Below are positions 17,001-23,753 of a stretch of 42,094 bases of DNA, one piece after another; the first letter of the stretch is position 1, and each line of letters begins with the position of its first letter. This DNA is from an uncultured Bacteroidales bacterium. Lineage in GTDB: Bacteria; Bacteroidota; Bacteroidia; Bacteroidales; Paludibacteraceae. A model generated the notes under the pieces. It worked only from the letters and a program-made list of their open reading frames with translations. It had not been told where the DNA came from and searched no databases. Where the stretch lies: contig CALAUY010000027.1 in the NCBI GenBank assembly GCA_937892015.1, positions 1 to 42,094 on the forward strand, given 5' to 3'. Made by a program: the position numbers and the translations under genes.

Positions 17001-17246
17001 AGAAAATGTCGAGGCAGTGTTTTTTATCTCAAGAACGGTGTCTTTTGTAGCCGTAGATCCTTCTTTGCAAATTTGCTTGTTGGGTGATAGGGATGCATAA
17101 CTAGTTCCGACGGTTACACCTTGTTTGGTAGTTCCCGCGACTATTTCTGCGGCAGAAAAAGAGACTGTTGTTTGCCCCAAAACACTACTTATACCGAGCC
17201 ATAAAAGACCGGCGACAAAAGCGATACGTTTCACTGAGTTTTTCAT
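14016..17246 (-). CDS. Secreted multidomain surface protein with T9SS-type C-terminal sorting domain
   Basis: A 1076-residue secreted protein. Signal peptide 1-25. Residues 26-200 form a beta-rich module. About 210-293 is a cadherin-like repeat (LNDLKVDGTTISGFSANTYS and TYTIQFS). A Pro/Thr linker (about 296-318) follows, then a region resembling a carbohydrate-binding beta-sandwich (about 319-520) with YKFHIRGYDQFSFYG and TGEHVIEVRGVGG. Ig-like segments follow (PTQTGIYPYTVSV). About 705-935 resembles the glutamine-amidotransferase-like module seen beside carbohydrate enzymes in Bacteroidota (IIISEDVDATDQEVL, KPVLNMKVF, SSHPIFNGL). After one more Ig-like domain the end (GVWVKIFSANGQLM, ALPHGMYIVR, KVLH) fits the T9SS sorting domain. 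I see no catalytic enzyme domain, so adhesion or glycan binding is likely but unproven. Confidence 0.8.
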   Translation of the reverse strand: MKNSVKRIAFVAGLLWLGISSVLGQTTVSFSAAEIVAGTTKQGVTVGTSYASLSPNKQICKEGSTATKDTVLEIKNTASTFSEYYTEVKCAGGITGLEVHGTTNNTSAKDEAFLFWNTTSPSATNVSGSMLVNFSGYAGSCSDNNVSVNIPSGTQTIRMYRQVKKFDSTTNTFLTSGSLTFGSGQTFYIVDLTVTVAGGGTNPPTPADSLTDATLNDLKVDGTTISGFSANTYSYSYTVPSTQTALPVVSATPTRSVATATITQATSMTGQASVLVTAGDGTTTQTYTIQFSQQNDTTPVNPPVNPPDTTPVTPPSTTLSIHETEIYESPVIMGGYGGTLSTFSGREYEVYYSSFDNDNNLTVTTTPIQKSSGITTSISQYHCQATDGWFEMETSTSKSNYTMSATDEFQAGSSAIHKLLNDGYYKFHIRGYDQFSFYGRDNNATESKGKHFEVYVDGVKQTMTLSSTASIRRFNISTGEHVIEVRGVGGSNNEFYGFSLRVAYVPKLKHLSGNDTAQVVYQTASIKPIRYYLKNRISDAELVWNGNVATGFTLTKTGSDSQGGDTLTLQGTAKCPVGTYSYTISAKDSTNNIVTNISGSFSVDTKVECTTNNLTMSVFANTAIRPVSFRCYATDMAAVTFTGSIPGLTFAKDTANHTLTLSGTPTQTGIYPYTVSVDGGNTIEGTVTVKNDQPTVLPGKPTLLVLFKNKEDNGLYTYITGSGKYGYFARPASGEMADNAQYSNYDAIIISEDVDATDQEVLGIIKSLNKPVLNMKVFTYSKTRLGWGNPDNGSINNKEMIVRESSHPIFNGLTTHASQDGSSTNAVTLLTAVSDNKGLMPAEVSYAGTIALAVAPKRGDNYDDEGALQTFIHEIPAGMRGGYKYLSLPIGIGSTANLSADGKKLFDNIISYLTTTATSTVTLPTLQITQFTANGTSGEIDQVNKTITVRMPKQTDLSAITVQATLSDSRCFVTPESGAVVDFSDTHYGVTFTVSDYINQAKYIVKVLNTTDLETTEEEGLIVQGDYLNNPRGVWVKIFSANGQLMTTTNSDFSFEALPHGMYIVRSENSLIKVLH

Positions 17247-17331
17247 ATTGTGTTCTCCGTTTTAGCTGTTTTTTGTTGTGTGATTATTGCTTTGCGGCGG
17301 TCAAAAACGTTGCGCGCACAATTTCACGGTG

Positions 17332-17354
17332 CAAAATTACTAAAAAATATGCAA
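17332..17354 (-). promoter_or_regulatory. Possible promoter for the T9SS surface-protein gene
   Basis: On the minus strand a -7-like box TAATTTTG (17332-17339) followed by CACC lies about 85 bases before the start codon. The only TTG (17352-17354, in TTTGCATAT) is 12 bases away rather than 20, so the upstream element is poor. The call rests mainly on the -7 box and its TTTGCACC context. Confidence 0.5.
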
Positions 17355-17433
17355 AGAAAGGTGCATTTTCTAACACAAAATGTGGACAAATTGACGATTC
17401 TGCACTTTTTTCGCCCCAAAAAGCACTTTTTTC

Positions 17434-17464
17434 TTGCAAATATCATCAAAAAGCAGTAACTTTG
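17434..17464 (+). promoter_or_regulatory. Promoter for the leader ORF and C10 protease
   Basis: A -33 TTG (17434-17436, in CTTGCAAATATCA), 20 bases, and a -7 box TAACTTTG (17457-17464) within GCAGTAACTTTGCA. The start site would be near 17471, leaving a 5' region of about 160 bases that holds the 21-bp repeats and the small ORF at 17497-17637. Confidence 0.82.
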
Positions 17465-17496
17465 CAGCCGCAAACGTTACGGGTGTATTATGAACA

Positions 17497-17637
17497 ATGC
17501 GAATGCTGTATAAAACGTCACGAGTGCCGTGTGAAAAGGTACGAGTGCCGTATAAAACATTACGAGTGCCGTATAAAACATTACGAGTGCCGTGCAAAAA
17601 GTTACGGATGCCCGGAAAACAAAAGAGTGTAACATGA
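17497..17637 (+). CDS. 46-residue upstream ORF made of 21-bp repeats, overlapping the C10 protease start
   Basis: An ORF from ATG at 17497 to TGA at 17635-17637. It encodes a basic peptide (Arg, Lys, Val, Pro and Tyr-rich) with heptad units RVPCEKV, RVPYKTL, RVPYKTL and RVPCKKL, one per 21-bp DNA repeat. The stop overlaps the protease ATG (17634) as ATGA, the same junction used between true operon genes in this window. The frame is open across all six repeat units and lies after the promoter. This fits a translated leader that couples to the protease gene, but it could also be an accidental frame in a 5' repeat array. I know no homologue. Confidence 0.45.
   Translation: MRMLYKTSRVPCEKVRVPYKTLRVPYKTLRVPCKKLRMPGKQKSVT
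17499..17624. repeat. 21-bp tandem repeat in the C10 protease leader
   Basis: Six adjoining 21-base units (first at 17499-17519, last at 17604-17624) with a core of ACGAGTGCCGTATAAAACATT. Units 3 and 4 (17541-17582) are identical; the outer ones are diverged. The period equals seven codons and about two DNA helical turns. It is not a CRISPR: there are no spacers. Confidence 0.93.
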
Positions 17638-20600
17638 AAAAACTGCAAAATGCGCTGTTAGTCGGTTTGTTGACCTGTCTTTGGATAAGTCTGCCGATTT
17701 TTGGTGCTCCTATTAGTCAACAAGCTGCCATGCTGGAGGCGCAGTCGTTTTTATTGAGTCGCGGAAGAACGTCCGTGATGCCGAATAGTTTGACTCTTGC
17801 CCCAAGTCGTTCGCGCGTGCGCACAGACTCGCAGGCGCAGGCATCACCCGCGCAGAGTCCTTATTATTATGTGTTCAACCTGAGCGGTGACAGTGGATTT
17901 GTGGTGGTAAGTGGCGATGATCGCGTTGCGCCTATTTTGGGATATGCCGACGTCGGGGCTATCGACCCCGAAGACTGCCCCGACGGACTACTTTTTATGC
18001 TCGACTGTTACGCCGAGGAGTTGGCGCGGATAGACATGCAACCGGAAGGCGAGTCGGTTCAACCCGCACTGTCACCTGTTCGCGATGTTACGTCCAAACA
18101 GCGTATAGCCCCGCTCCTTCAGACGCGCTGGAATCAAGGCGAGCCTTACAATAACAATTGTCCGGAAATCAAGGATAACAACGATGTTGTCATTGGTCGT
18201 GCGGTGACCGGTTGTGTAGCTACAGCGATGGCACAAGTGATGTACTATCACCGTAAACCGACAACCGTCTGCACTACTATCTCGGGTTACACCGCCCGAA
18301 ACAATCTCTCCACACAAGCAGAACTCAACGGCACTACGTTCGCATGGGACGACATGACGCTCACCTACGGTTCTGCCGGCTCGGATGCTGCCAAGACGGC
18401 CGTTGCCACCTTGATGCAATACTGCGGTTGGTCGCTTCAGATGAATTACAATGTCAGCAGTGCAGGCGGCAGTTCCGCTTACAATGAGAGCATCACGGAA
18501 GCCCTGAAAACGTATTTCGGTTACGACAGCGGCATAGAGAACGTAGAACGCAAACATTATACGTACACCGACTGGATTGAACTCATCTACAACGAGTTGG
18601 CAGTAGGTCGCCCCGTTATTCTCGGCGGACAGTCCGCAGGAGGAGGGCACTCGTTTGTCTGCGACGGATACGATTCGAACGACCTCTTCCATATCAACTG
18701 GGGCTGGGGTGGTTCGAGCAACGGATATTTTCGTCTCGCCCTGCTCAACCCTTATGAACAGGGCATTGGCGGCAGTTCCACGCTCGATGGATTCTCTTTC
18801 TCGCAAGATGCCGTCATCGGCATTTGTCCTGATTGCAGCAGTGGCAAAGCGTTCTGCCTGGCCCTTGAAGGACTGACGTTCGGTGCTGCTGATAACGATG
18901 TGAGCAAGACGTTCACCCGTACGGATGCAACTGCTGCTTTCACCGGCATTAACCTCTACGCATCGCTGTGCAGTTTTCGGTTTGGCTCGAACTCGTTCGA
19001 TTACGCCGTGCAACTGATTGATGGTAACGGCGCGGTAACGCATACACTGACTGAAGTAACCGGTGGTTCCTCGATATCGTTCAACACCACACTAAATGCC
19101 TCGCTCTCCGGCCTCAGTATCCCAGCGGACGTTGCGGACGGCACGTATCATATCAAAGTGGTCAGTCGCCCCAACGGCACTTCGGCTTGGCAGGACTGTT
19201 ACTACGAGCCCCATTCCCGCATGACGGCGACTATCAGTGATAACACGCTGACCATCCATCGTCCCGCGCCGGCATCTGTCCCCACGTGCAACAGCATCAC
19301 GGTGAGTGGCAACCTTCATGCCGGTTACGAGCAGACGGTGAACGTGAGCCTCACGGGCGGTGCAACAGCTTTCCACGACAATCTCTATCTGTACGTAGAT
19401 GGCACGCCGGTAATGGGTCGTCAGGCGGATATCCCTGCCGGCGAGACGGTCACGGTTCGTTTCTCTTTCACCCCCGTCAGTGCCGGCGAAAAGACACTGC
19501 GTGTCACCCGTGCGCGCTCGACAAACGATGCTTATGTCCTTTTATCTACCACTGTGACGGTCGAGACGAGCGATGCCTCTAACACCCAAACGCTTACTAT
19601 CACGCCGACAGTATCTAACCTCAATGAATCACAACAACTCTATGGTGGTGGACTGATGGTGACGGTTAACATCGCGAATACCGATGCCTACCATGATTTT
19701 GTCAGTTCGCTTGCCTGCTCGCTCCGCGAGTACGATGCGGCGAATACAGGTATTGATAGTTATGTGAATGCAACGGCCTATTCGAAGAATATCGTTGTCG
19801 GGAAGAGTAGCAGTATCAACCTCGATTTTGCTTATACGGGACTCACTGTCGGCAAGTACTACCGACTGCGCATCTCGTACGTGCAGGGTTACGAAGAGGG
19901 TGACGAAACCAAGACTCGCCGTGCTGAAGTCTTTTATCCCACCGCAAACGCAAATCCGATGGAGATGACTGCGGGATATATCCTTTACGCCTCTGACGGC
20001 ACATTTACGTTGCATCCTGCGAGCGAGAGTATAACGAGCTCCGAACGGGCTTGCATAGATCTCCGAACGATGAGCAATTTTGATGGGTTCAACATTACTC
20101 CGAGCACTAACCCGAACTGCCTTTATTTACTGGCAGAGAGCGCAGAAGTGCCTGGCGTTTTGAGTGGCAAGAATGTGGTCAAAAATGCTCACGCCACTAC
20201 TATTTCGCTGACAGACGGACACGATTTCTTCAGTCCCATTGCTTTCACTGCCGATGACATCAGTTACACGCGTACGTTCACGCTGGCCGCGGGCGGCACT
20301 ACCGGTTGGAACACCCTTTTCTTACCTTTTGCGCCTACTACTATCACGTGCGACGGAAGTGCTGTCGATTGGTTTCGTTCGGCCACCGACAGCGGCAAGA
20401 ATTTCTGGATTCGCACTTTCTCTGCCGATGCCGCGGGAACGGTGTATTTCGACTATCCCTCATCGCTTGAGGCCTACACGCCGTATATCATCGCCGTGCC
20501 TGACAATCGTTGGGGCGCAGCTTGGCAGATGACGAACAAGGCGGTTGTTTTCAGTGCCACGAACGCCTATATTCAGCCGACGGAACAGGTCTCTTGCAGC

Positions 20601-20933
20601 GGCAGTTATTTCAACATGGTCGGCAATACAGTTAGTACCACCGCATCGAACGTGTATATGCTGAACAGTGAAGGCAGTCGTTTTGTATTAAGCAGTGCTT
20701 CCACCACGATGGACGCTTTCCGTGCATGGTTCGTTCCTACTGCCATCTCCTCGCTCTCGTTGCCGCAACTAACCATCGGTTCCGGAGCCCCGACCCTCCT
20801 TTTCGCCACGCCCGACAATCAAGCAGCGACCACCGATACGGGTTGGTTCACCCTCGATGGTCGCCGACTGGGTACTCAACCGACTCAGCGCGGTCTGTAT
20901 ATACATAACGGACAAAAATGTTTCATCCCGTAA
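17634..20933 (+). CDS. Secreted C10 family (streptopain-like) cysteine protease with T9SS-type C-terminus
   Basis: A 1099-residue secreted cysteine protease of MEROPS family C10. Signal peptide about 1-25. An N-terminal Spi-type inhibitory propeptide follows (about 26-150: YYVFNLSGDSGFVVVSGDDRVAPILGY). The catalytic domain starts at IAPLLQTRWNQGEPYNN, with Cys194 in GRAVTGCVATAMAQVMYYH and His339 in GGHSFVCDGYDSNDLFHINWGWGG. Several hundred residues of Ig-like beta-sandwich modules follow, and the C-terminus (WFTLDGRRLGTQPTQRGLYI then NGQK) is a T9SS-like sorting end. This layout resembles the interpain of Prevotella and periodontain of Porphyromonas. I place the start at the ATG followed by KKLQNALLVGL; an in-frame GTG 42 bases upstream lies in the repeat array and would spoil the signal peptide. 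The role is probably extracellular proteolysis for peptide nutrition or host-protein degradation. Confidence 0.93.
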   Translation: MKKLQNALLVGLLTCLWISLPIFGAPISQQAAMLEAQSFLLSRGRTSVMPNSLTLAPSRSRVRTDSQAQASPAQSPYYYVFNLSGDSGFVVVSGDDRVAPILGYADVGAIDPEDCPDGLLFMLDCYAEELARIDMQPEGESVQPALSPVRDVTSKQRIAPLLQTRWNQGEPYNNNCPEIKDNNDVVIGRAVTGCVATAMAQVMYYHRKPTTVCTTISGYTARNNLSTQAELNGTTFAWDDMTLTYGSAGSDAAKTAVATLMQYCGWSLQMNYNVSSAGGSSAYNESITEALKTYFGYDSGIENVERKHYTYTDWIELIYNELAVGRPVILGGQSAGGGHSFVCDGYDSNDLFHINWGWGGSSNGYFRLALLNPYEQGIGGSSTLDGFSFSQDAVIGICPDCSSGKAFCLALEGLTFGAADNDVSKTFTRTDATAAFTGINLYASLCSFRFGSNSFDYAVQLIDGNGAVTHTLTEVTGGSSISFNTTLNASLSGLSIPADVADGTYHIKVVSRPNGTSAWQDCYYEPHSRMTATISDNTLTIHRPAPASVPTCNSITVSGNLHAGYEQTVNVSLTGGATAFHDNLYLYVDGTPVMGRQADIPAGETVTVRFSFTPVSAGEKTLRVTRARSTNDAYVLLSTTVTVETSDASNTQTLTITPTVSNLNESQQLYGGGLMVTVNIANTDAYHDFVSSLACSLREYDAANTGIDSYVNATAYSKNIVVGKSSSINLDFAYTGLTVGKYYRLRISYVQGYEEGDETKTRRAEVFYPTANANPMEMTAGYILYASDGTFTLHPASESITSSERACIDLRTMSNFDGFNITPSTNPNCLYLLAESAEVPGVLSGKNVVKNAHATTISLTDGHDFFSPIAFTADDISYTRTFTLAAGGTTGWNTLFLPFAPTTITCDGSAVDWFRSATDSGKNFWIRTFSADAAGTVYFDYPSSLEAYTPYIIAVPDNRWGAAWQMTNKAVVFSATNAYIQPTEQVSCSGSYFNMVGNTVSTTASNVYMLNSEGSRFVLSSASTTMDAFRAWFVPTAISSLSLPQLTIGSGAPTLLFATPDNQAATTDTGWFTLDGRRLGTQPTQRGLYIHNGQKCFIP

Positions 20934-21154
20934 AACACCCCGACCATTATGAACATGCATTCTTCTTTATCCCGCCATATCAATGCCTCACGTGCGAGCA
21001 CATCTCGTAAAAGCGCTCACGGTATCACCTCCAAACGCCGATATTGTACGCCCGTGGCGGCAGTACATGCGTTCTCTACACGTTGCATTATCGCCACCAG
21101 TGGTCCTACTGCGGGCTTCATGAGCGACCCGACAATATCTATATCGGACAGCGA
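20934..21154. other. Gap between the convergent C10 protease and alanine dehydrogenase genes
   Basis: About 220 bases without a convincing gene, terminator or repeat. On the minus strand the ald frame stays open after its TAA for a further 45 codons (an internal ATG at about 21122 would give a 34-residue peptide). On the plus strand an unrelated frame of 69 codons is open. Base use here is as GC-rich as coding DNA, so an eroded gene is possible, but I recognise nothing. Confidence 0.4.
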
Positions 21155-22261
21155 TTAGAGGTCGATGGGCGTATAAGGTAAGTGGAACACGTCGGCAACA
21201 GCCTTGAACGTCACTTGCCCCTCTACGATGTTCAGTCCTTTGGCGAGAGCAGGGTCGTCCTTGCAGGCTTGTCTCCAACCCTTGTCGGCCAGTGCCAATG
21301 CATAACGCAGCGTGGCGTTGGTAAGGGCGAGCGTGGACGTATGAGGCACGGCTCCGGGGATATTCGCCACGCAATAATGGACGATGCCATCGAGCGTATA
21401 GACGGGTTCGCTGTGCGTCGTTGGGTGCGAAGTCTCGAAGCACCCACCCTGGTCGATGGCCACATCCACCAATACTGTCCCGGGCTCCATGAGTCGGAGC
21501 ATCTCTTTGGTGATGAGGTGCGGCGCTTTGTCGCCGGGTACGAGCACAGAGCCCACGACGATATCCACGTTCGGCAGTTGTTCGCAGATGTTGTGCGATG
21601 ACGAGTACAGCGTGTGGACGTTGGCGGGGGTCTCGATATCTAACTGACGCAAGCGCGGCAGAGAGATGTCGGTGATGGTCACTTCGGCACCAAGTCCTGC
21701 TGCCATTCGCGCTGCCGCTTCGCCTACAACACCGCCACCGAGAACGAGCACTCGTGCCGGAGAAACGCCCGGTACGCCGCTGATAAGTTTGCCCTTACCG
21801 CCTTGCGTTTTCTGTAGGTAGTAAGCCCCATTGAGAGTCGCCATTCGTCCCGCCACCTCGCTCATGGGTTGGAGCAATGGCAATGCACCACCGGGCAACT
21901 GGACTGTCTCGTAAGCAAGACAGATGGCACCGCTCGCTATCATTGCGTCGGTCAACTCACGCTCGCATGCGAAATGGAAATACGTGAAAACCAATTGTCC
22001 TTTACGAATCAGTTTGTACTCGGGCTCAATGGGTTCTTTTACCTTGACAATCATCTCCGCCTCGCGATAGATGTCCTCAATGGCGGGCAGTATGCGTGCA
22101 CCTGCTTTTTCGTATTCAGCATCGGAGAAACCGCTGCCCTCGCCCGCTGTGTGTTGAACCATCACGGAGTGCCCGTGCTTAACCATCTCTGCAACGCCCG
22201 CGGGGGTCATACCCACACGGTTCTCGTTGTTCTTGATCTCTTTTGGAATGCCGATTTTCAT
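21155..22261 (-). CDS. ald: Alanine dehydrogenase
   Basis: NAD-dependent oxidative deamination of L-alanine to pyruvate and ammonia, or the reverse. The 368 residues match the usual 370. It starts MKIGIPKEIKNNENRVGMTP, has the substrate-binding Arg in this segment, Lys and His in the KEPIEPEY and YFHFA regions, the Rossmann motif VLGGGVVGEAA with the NAD-binding Asp in TITD, and the C-terminal signature VANIPGAVPHTSTLALTN. I chose the ATG at 22261: a further upstream ATG (22327) would lie above the promoter's -7 box (22305-22312) and add a tail foreign to the family. Convergent with the C10 protease. Confidence 0.95.
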   Translation of the reverse strand: MKIGIPKEIKNNENRVGMTPAGVAEMVKHGHSVMVQHTAGEGSGFSDAEYEKAGARILPAIEDIYREAEMIVKVKEPIEPEYKLIRKGQLVFTYFHFACERELTDAMIASGAICLAYETVQLPGGALPLLQPMSEVAGRMATLNGAYYLQKTQGGKGKLISGVPGVSPARVLVLGGGVVGEAAARMAAGLGAEVTITDISLPRLRQLDIETPANVHTLYSSSHNICEQLPNVDIVVGSVLVPGDKAPHLITKEMLRLMEPGTVLVDVAIDQGGCFETSHPTTHSEPVYTLDGIVHYCVANIPGAVPHTSTLALTNATLRYALALADKGWRQACKDDPALAKGLNIVEGQVTFKAVADVFHLPYTPIDL

Positions 22262-22304
22262 ATCTTTTGTGTTTTTATGTGTGGTATTACATCCATTTTG
22301 GGTG

Positions 22305-22335
22305 CAAAGATACGAAAAAAAATCCATATATGCAA
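22305..22335 (-). promoter_or_regulatory. Promoter for ald
   Basis: On the minus strand a -33 TTG (22333-22335, in TTGCATATATGG), 20 bases, and the -7 box TATCTTTG (22305-22312) followed by CACCC. The start site would be near 22298, about 37 bases before the ald ATG. This position is what rules out the longer ald reading frame. Confidence 0.82.
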
Positions 22336-22384
22336 AAAAAAACGCATTTTTTGTGCACTTTTGTGCATTTTTTTGGCAAAATAT

Positions 22385-22415
22385 TTGGTAGAATCAAAAA
22401 AAAGCAGTAATTTTG
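22385..22415 (+). promoter_or_regulatory. Promoter for tRNA-Ser
   Basis: A -33 TTG (22385-22387), 20 bases, and the -7 box TAATTTTG (22408-22415) in the shared context GCAGTAATTTTGCAG. The start would be near 22422, about 50 bases before the mature tRNA. It is divergent from the ald promoter. Confidence 0.78.
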
Positions 22416-22470
22416 CAGTCGGAAACGTGACGAATGCACAAAAGTATGCGTTTCGAATCGATTCCGTGAA

Positions 22471-22555
22471 GGAAAGATGGTAGAGTGGTCGATTACACCG
22501 GTCTTGAAAACCGGCGAGCTGCAAGGCTCCGGGGGTTCGAATCCCTCTCTTTCCG
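22471..22555 (+). tRNA. tRNA-Ser (anticodon UGA)
   Basis: A class II tRNA of 85 bases without encoded CCA. The acceptor stem GGAAAGA (22471-22477) pairs with TCTTTCC (22548-22554), with discriminator G at 22555. The anticodon arm has stem CCGGT/ACCGG and loop CTTGAAA, giving TGA at 22505-22507. A long variable arm (GAGCTGCAAGGCTC) follows, typical for tRNA-Ser, then the T arm with GGTTCGAATCC. It reads UCA and other UCN codons. It has its own promoter and terminator and is a single-tRNA transcript. Confidence 0.96.
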
Positions 22556-22561
22556 CTAAAG

Positions 22562-22595
22562 CAAGTGCCCAAAACGGGCACTTGTTTTGTTTTTT
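22562..22595 (+). terminator. Rho-independent terminator after tRNA-Ser
   Basis: A perfect nine-base-pair stem CAAGTGCCC/GGGCACTTG (22562-22570 with 22576-22584) with a five-base loop, then TTTTGTTTTTT. It lies seven bases after the tRNA. Confidence 0.95.
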
Positions 22596-23052
22596 AAGGT
22601 AGCGGAAGAGTCCGGTCTGAAAAGGTATGGAAAAGGTATGGAGAAGGTATGGAGAAGGTATGGAGAAGTATAGAAAGAGTCTTCACTATGTAGCGATAAA
22701 TGGACAGACCAGAGGGTGAGTGGTCAAGAGATGGTTTTTTAGGTTTTTGTATAAATGTCACCGTAACAATATTGATTTTCTACAACTTTTCCTATTCTTT
22801 CCTCGCTGGCTCGGACGATCGCTACGCGTGCGTCCGATTCGTGTGATTCGTGTTCGGAAAAATCCTCCCATCCGCGTCCATCAATCGTCCAATAATCAAT
22901 AAATCGTCAATAAATCGTCAACTCGTAACTCGTCCAATTGTCAATTGTATTATTCGTCCGATTCTTACCTACGCTGCGCTCCGGACGATTTGCCTCGCAG
23001 TGCGTGTTCAGATCCCCCCCCGCATGGCTTAATATATAGATTACACATTTAT
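22596..23052. repeat. Gene-free repeat block between tRNA-Ser and the lipoprotein gene
   Basis: About 460 bases with no gene. From left: 11-bp repeats of the type GGTATGGAGAA (22621-22664); TAGCGATAAATG (22691-22702), which returns as CATTTATCGCTA at 23046-23057; a possible stem TCGGACG/CGTCCGA (22811-22817 with 22831-22837); AATCGTC/AATTGTC repeats (about 22885-22950); a second stem CGTCCG/CGGACG (22955-22960 with 22982-22987) in a CG-rich REP-like stretch; and a run of eight C (23014-23021). The outer inverted ends suggest one composite element about 430 bases long, but I see no transposase. Confidence 0.7.
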
Positions 23053-23208
23053 CGCTACCTGGTGAGAACTTCTCCGTACCTTCTCTATACTCTCTTGCAA
23101 CCATCTCCGTAACCCCTCAACACAAAAAAAGCACCTCAAAATGCACTTTTTTTGCTTTTTTTTACGCAAAAACTTGCATATATCAGAAAAAAGCAGTAAC
23201 TTTGCACC
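23053..23208 (+). repeat. Dispersed promoter-carrying repeat, copy A
   Basis: This block returns in inverted orientation at 41941-42094. The first 77 bases (23053-23129) match 42094-42018 with two mismatches; the rest is similar with a few indels (T-rich tracts, TGCACTTTTTT) and ends in a promoter: TTGCATATATCA, then GCAGTAACTTTGCA. A related sequence made of the same 11-bp words lies inverted at 22621-22702. Confidence 0.9.
23174..23204 (+). promoter_or_regulatory. Promoter for the small lipoprotein gene
   Basis: A -33 TTG (23174-23176, in CTTGCATATATCAG), 20 bases, and the -7 box TAACTTTG (23197-23204) followed by CACCG. The start would be near 23211, giving a leader of about 60 bases. It is the right-hand end of repeat copy A. 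Confidence 0.85.
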
Positions 23209-23272
23209 GGGTATGTGACTGTTCGGCCCACAAAAATAAATGAAGTACAATAACAAAAACTAAATTTATACA

Positions 23273-23716
23273 ATGATGAAAAAGACAGCACTTTTGCTGC
23301 TTGCTTTGGTTATCCTTACAAGTTGCCACAATCTGTCCTCTTCCATTGGCAGGTACTCCAACATCAGTAACTCGGGCGCGGTGTATGGTCTTAATGGAGA
23401 GCCGGTGGAGAACATGGTTATCTTAATTCAAAGCGAGGATTTGGCTATTAATGACACAACAATAACCGACAAAGATGGACATTTCTACCGTGCAACTAAA
23501 CATGTGCCTTACCCTTTTCCGGAGGTGAAAGTTATTGCCATTGACTTCAATGAGGTACTCCAACCCTACGCACCGGAAAACAAATACCTCTCCGACACTT
23601 TGACTACCGGTTATACATTTGAATGCGGAACAGACGCCCCACCTGTGGAGAAAGATTGGGCATTCAATAGTAATGATTTGACTTTTTACTTCGGATTAAC
23701 CCCAAGGGACTATTAA
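23273..23716 (+). CDS. Small lipoprotein with carboxypeptidase-regulatory-like fold
   Basis: A 147-residue lipoprotein. Signal peptide with lipobox LTSC, so the acylated Cys is residue 18. The remainder contains GAVYGLNGEPVENMVILIQS and a strand-turn-strand pattern NDTTITDKDGHFYRA, which resembles the CarboxypepD_reg/transthyretin-like beta-sandwich found in many Bacteroidota surface proteins. It somewhat recalls lipoproteins associated with radical SAM genes, but none is nearby. Function unknown. Two ATG codons are in tandem (23273 and 23276); either could be the start. It lies 37 bases before an ABC ATPase gene and probably shares its transcript. Confidence 0.75.
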   Translation: MMKKTALLLLALVILTSCHNLSSSIGRYSNISNSGAVYGLNGEPVENMVILIQSEDLAINDTTITDKDGHFYRATKHVPYPFPEVKVIAIDFNEVLQPYAPENKYLSDTLTTGYTFECGTDAPPVEKDWAFNSNDLTFYFGLTPRDY

Positions 23717-23753
23717 TCACTGCTCTCGCTGTGGCTTCATACTACATCCAACC

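Noticed and set aside
18072..19043. 323-codon leftward frame opposite the C10 protease
   Set aside because: It covers the catalytic Cys and His region of the protease, has no recognisable motif and no promoter.
20949..21158. 69-codon rightward frame after the C10 protease
   Set aside because: Ser- and Arg-rich, no motif, overlaps the end of ald; more likely chance.
22262..22327. Longer alanine dehydrogenase start
   Set aside because: It would place the start codon above the -7 box; the added residues do not belong to the family.
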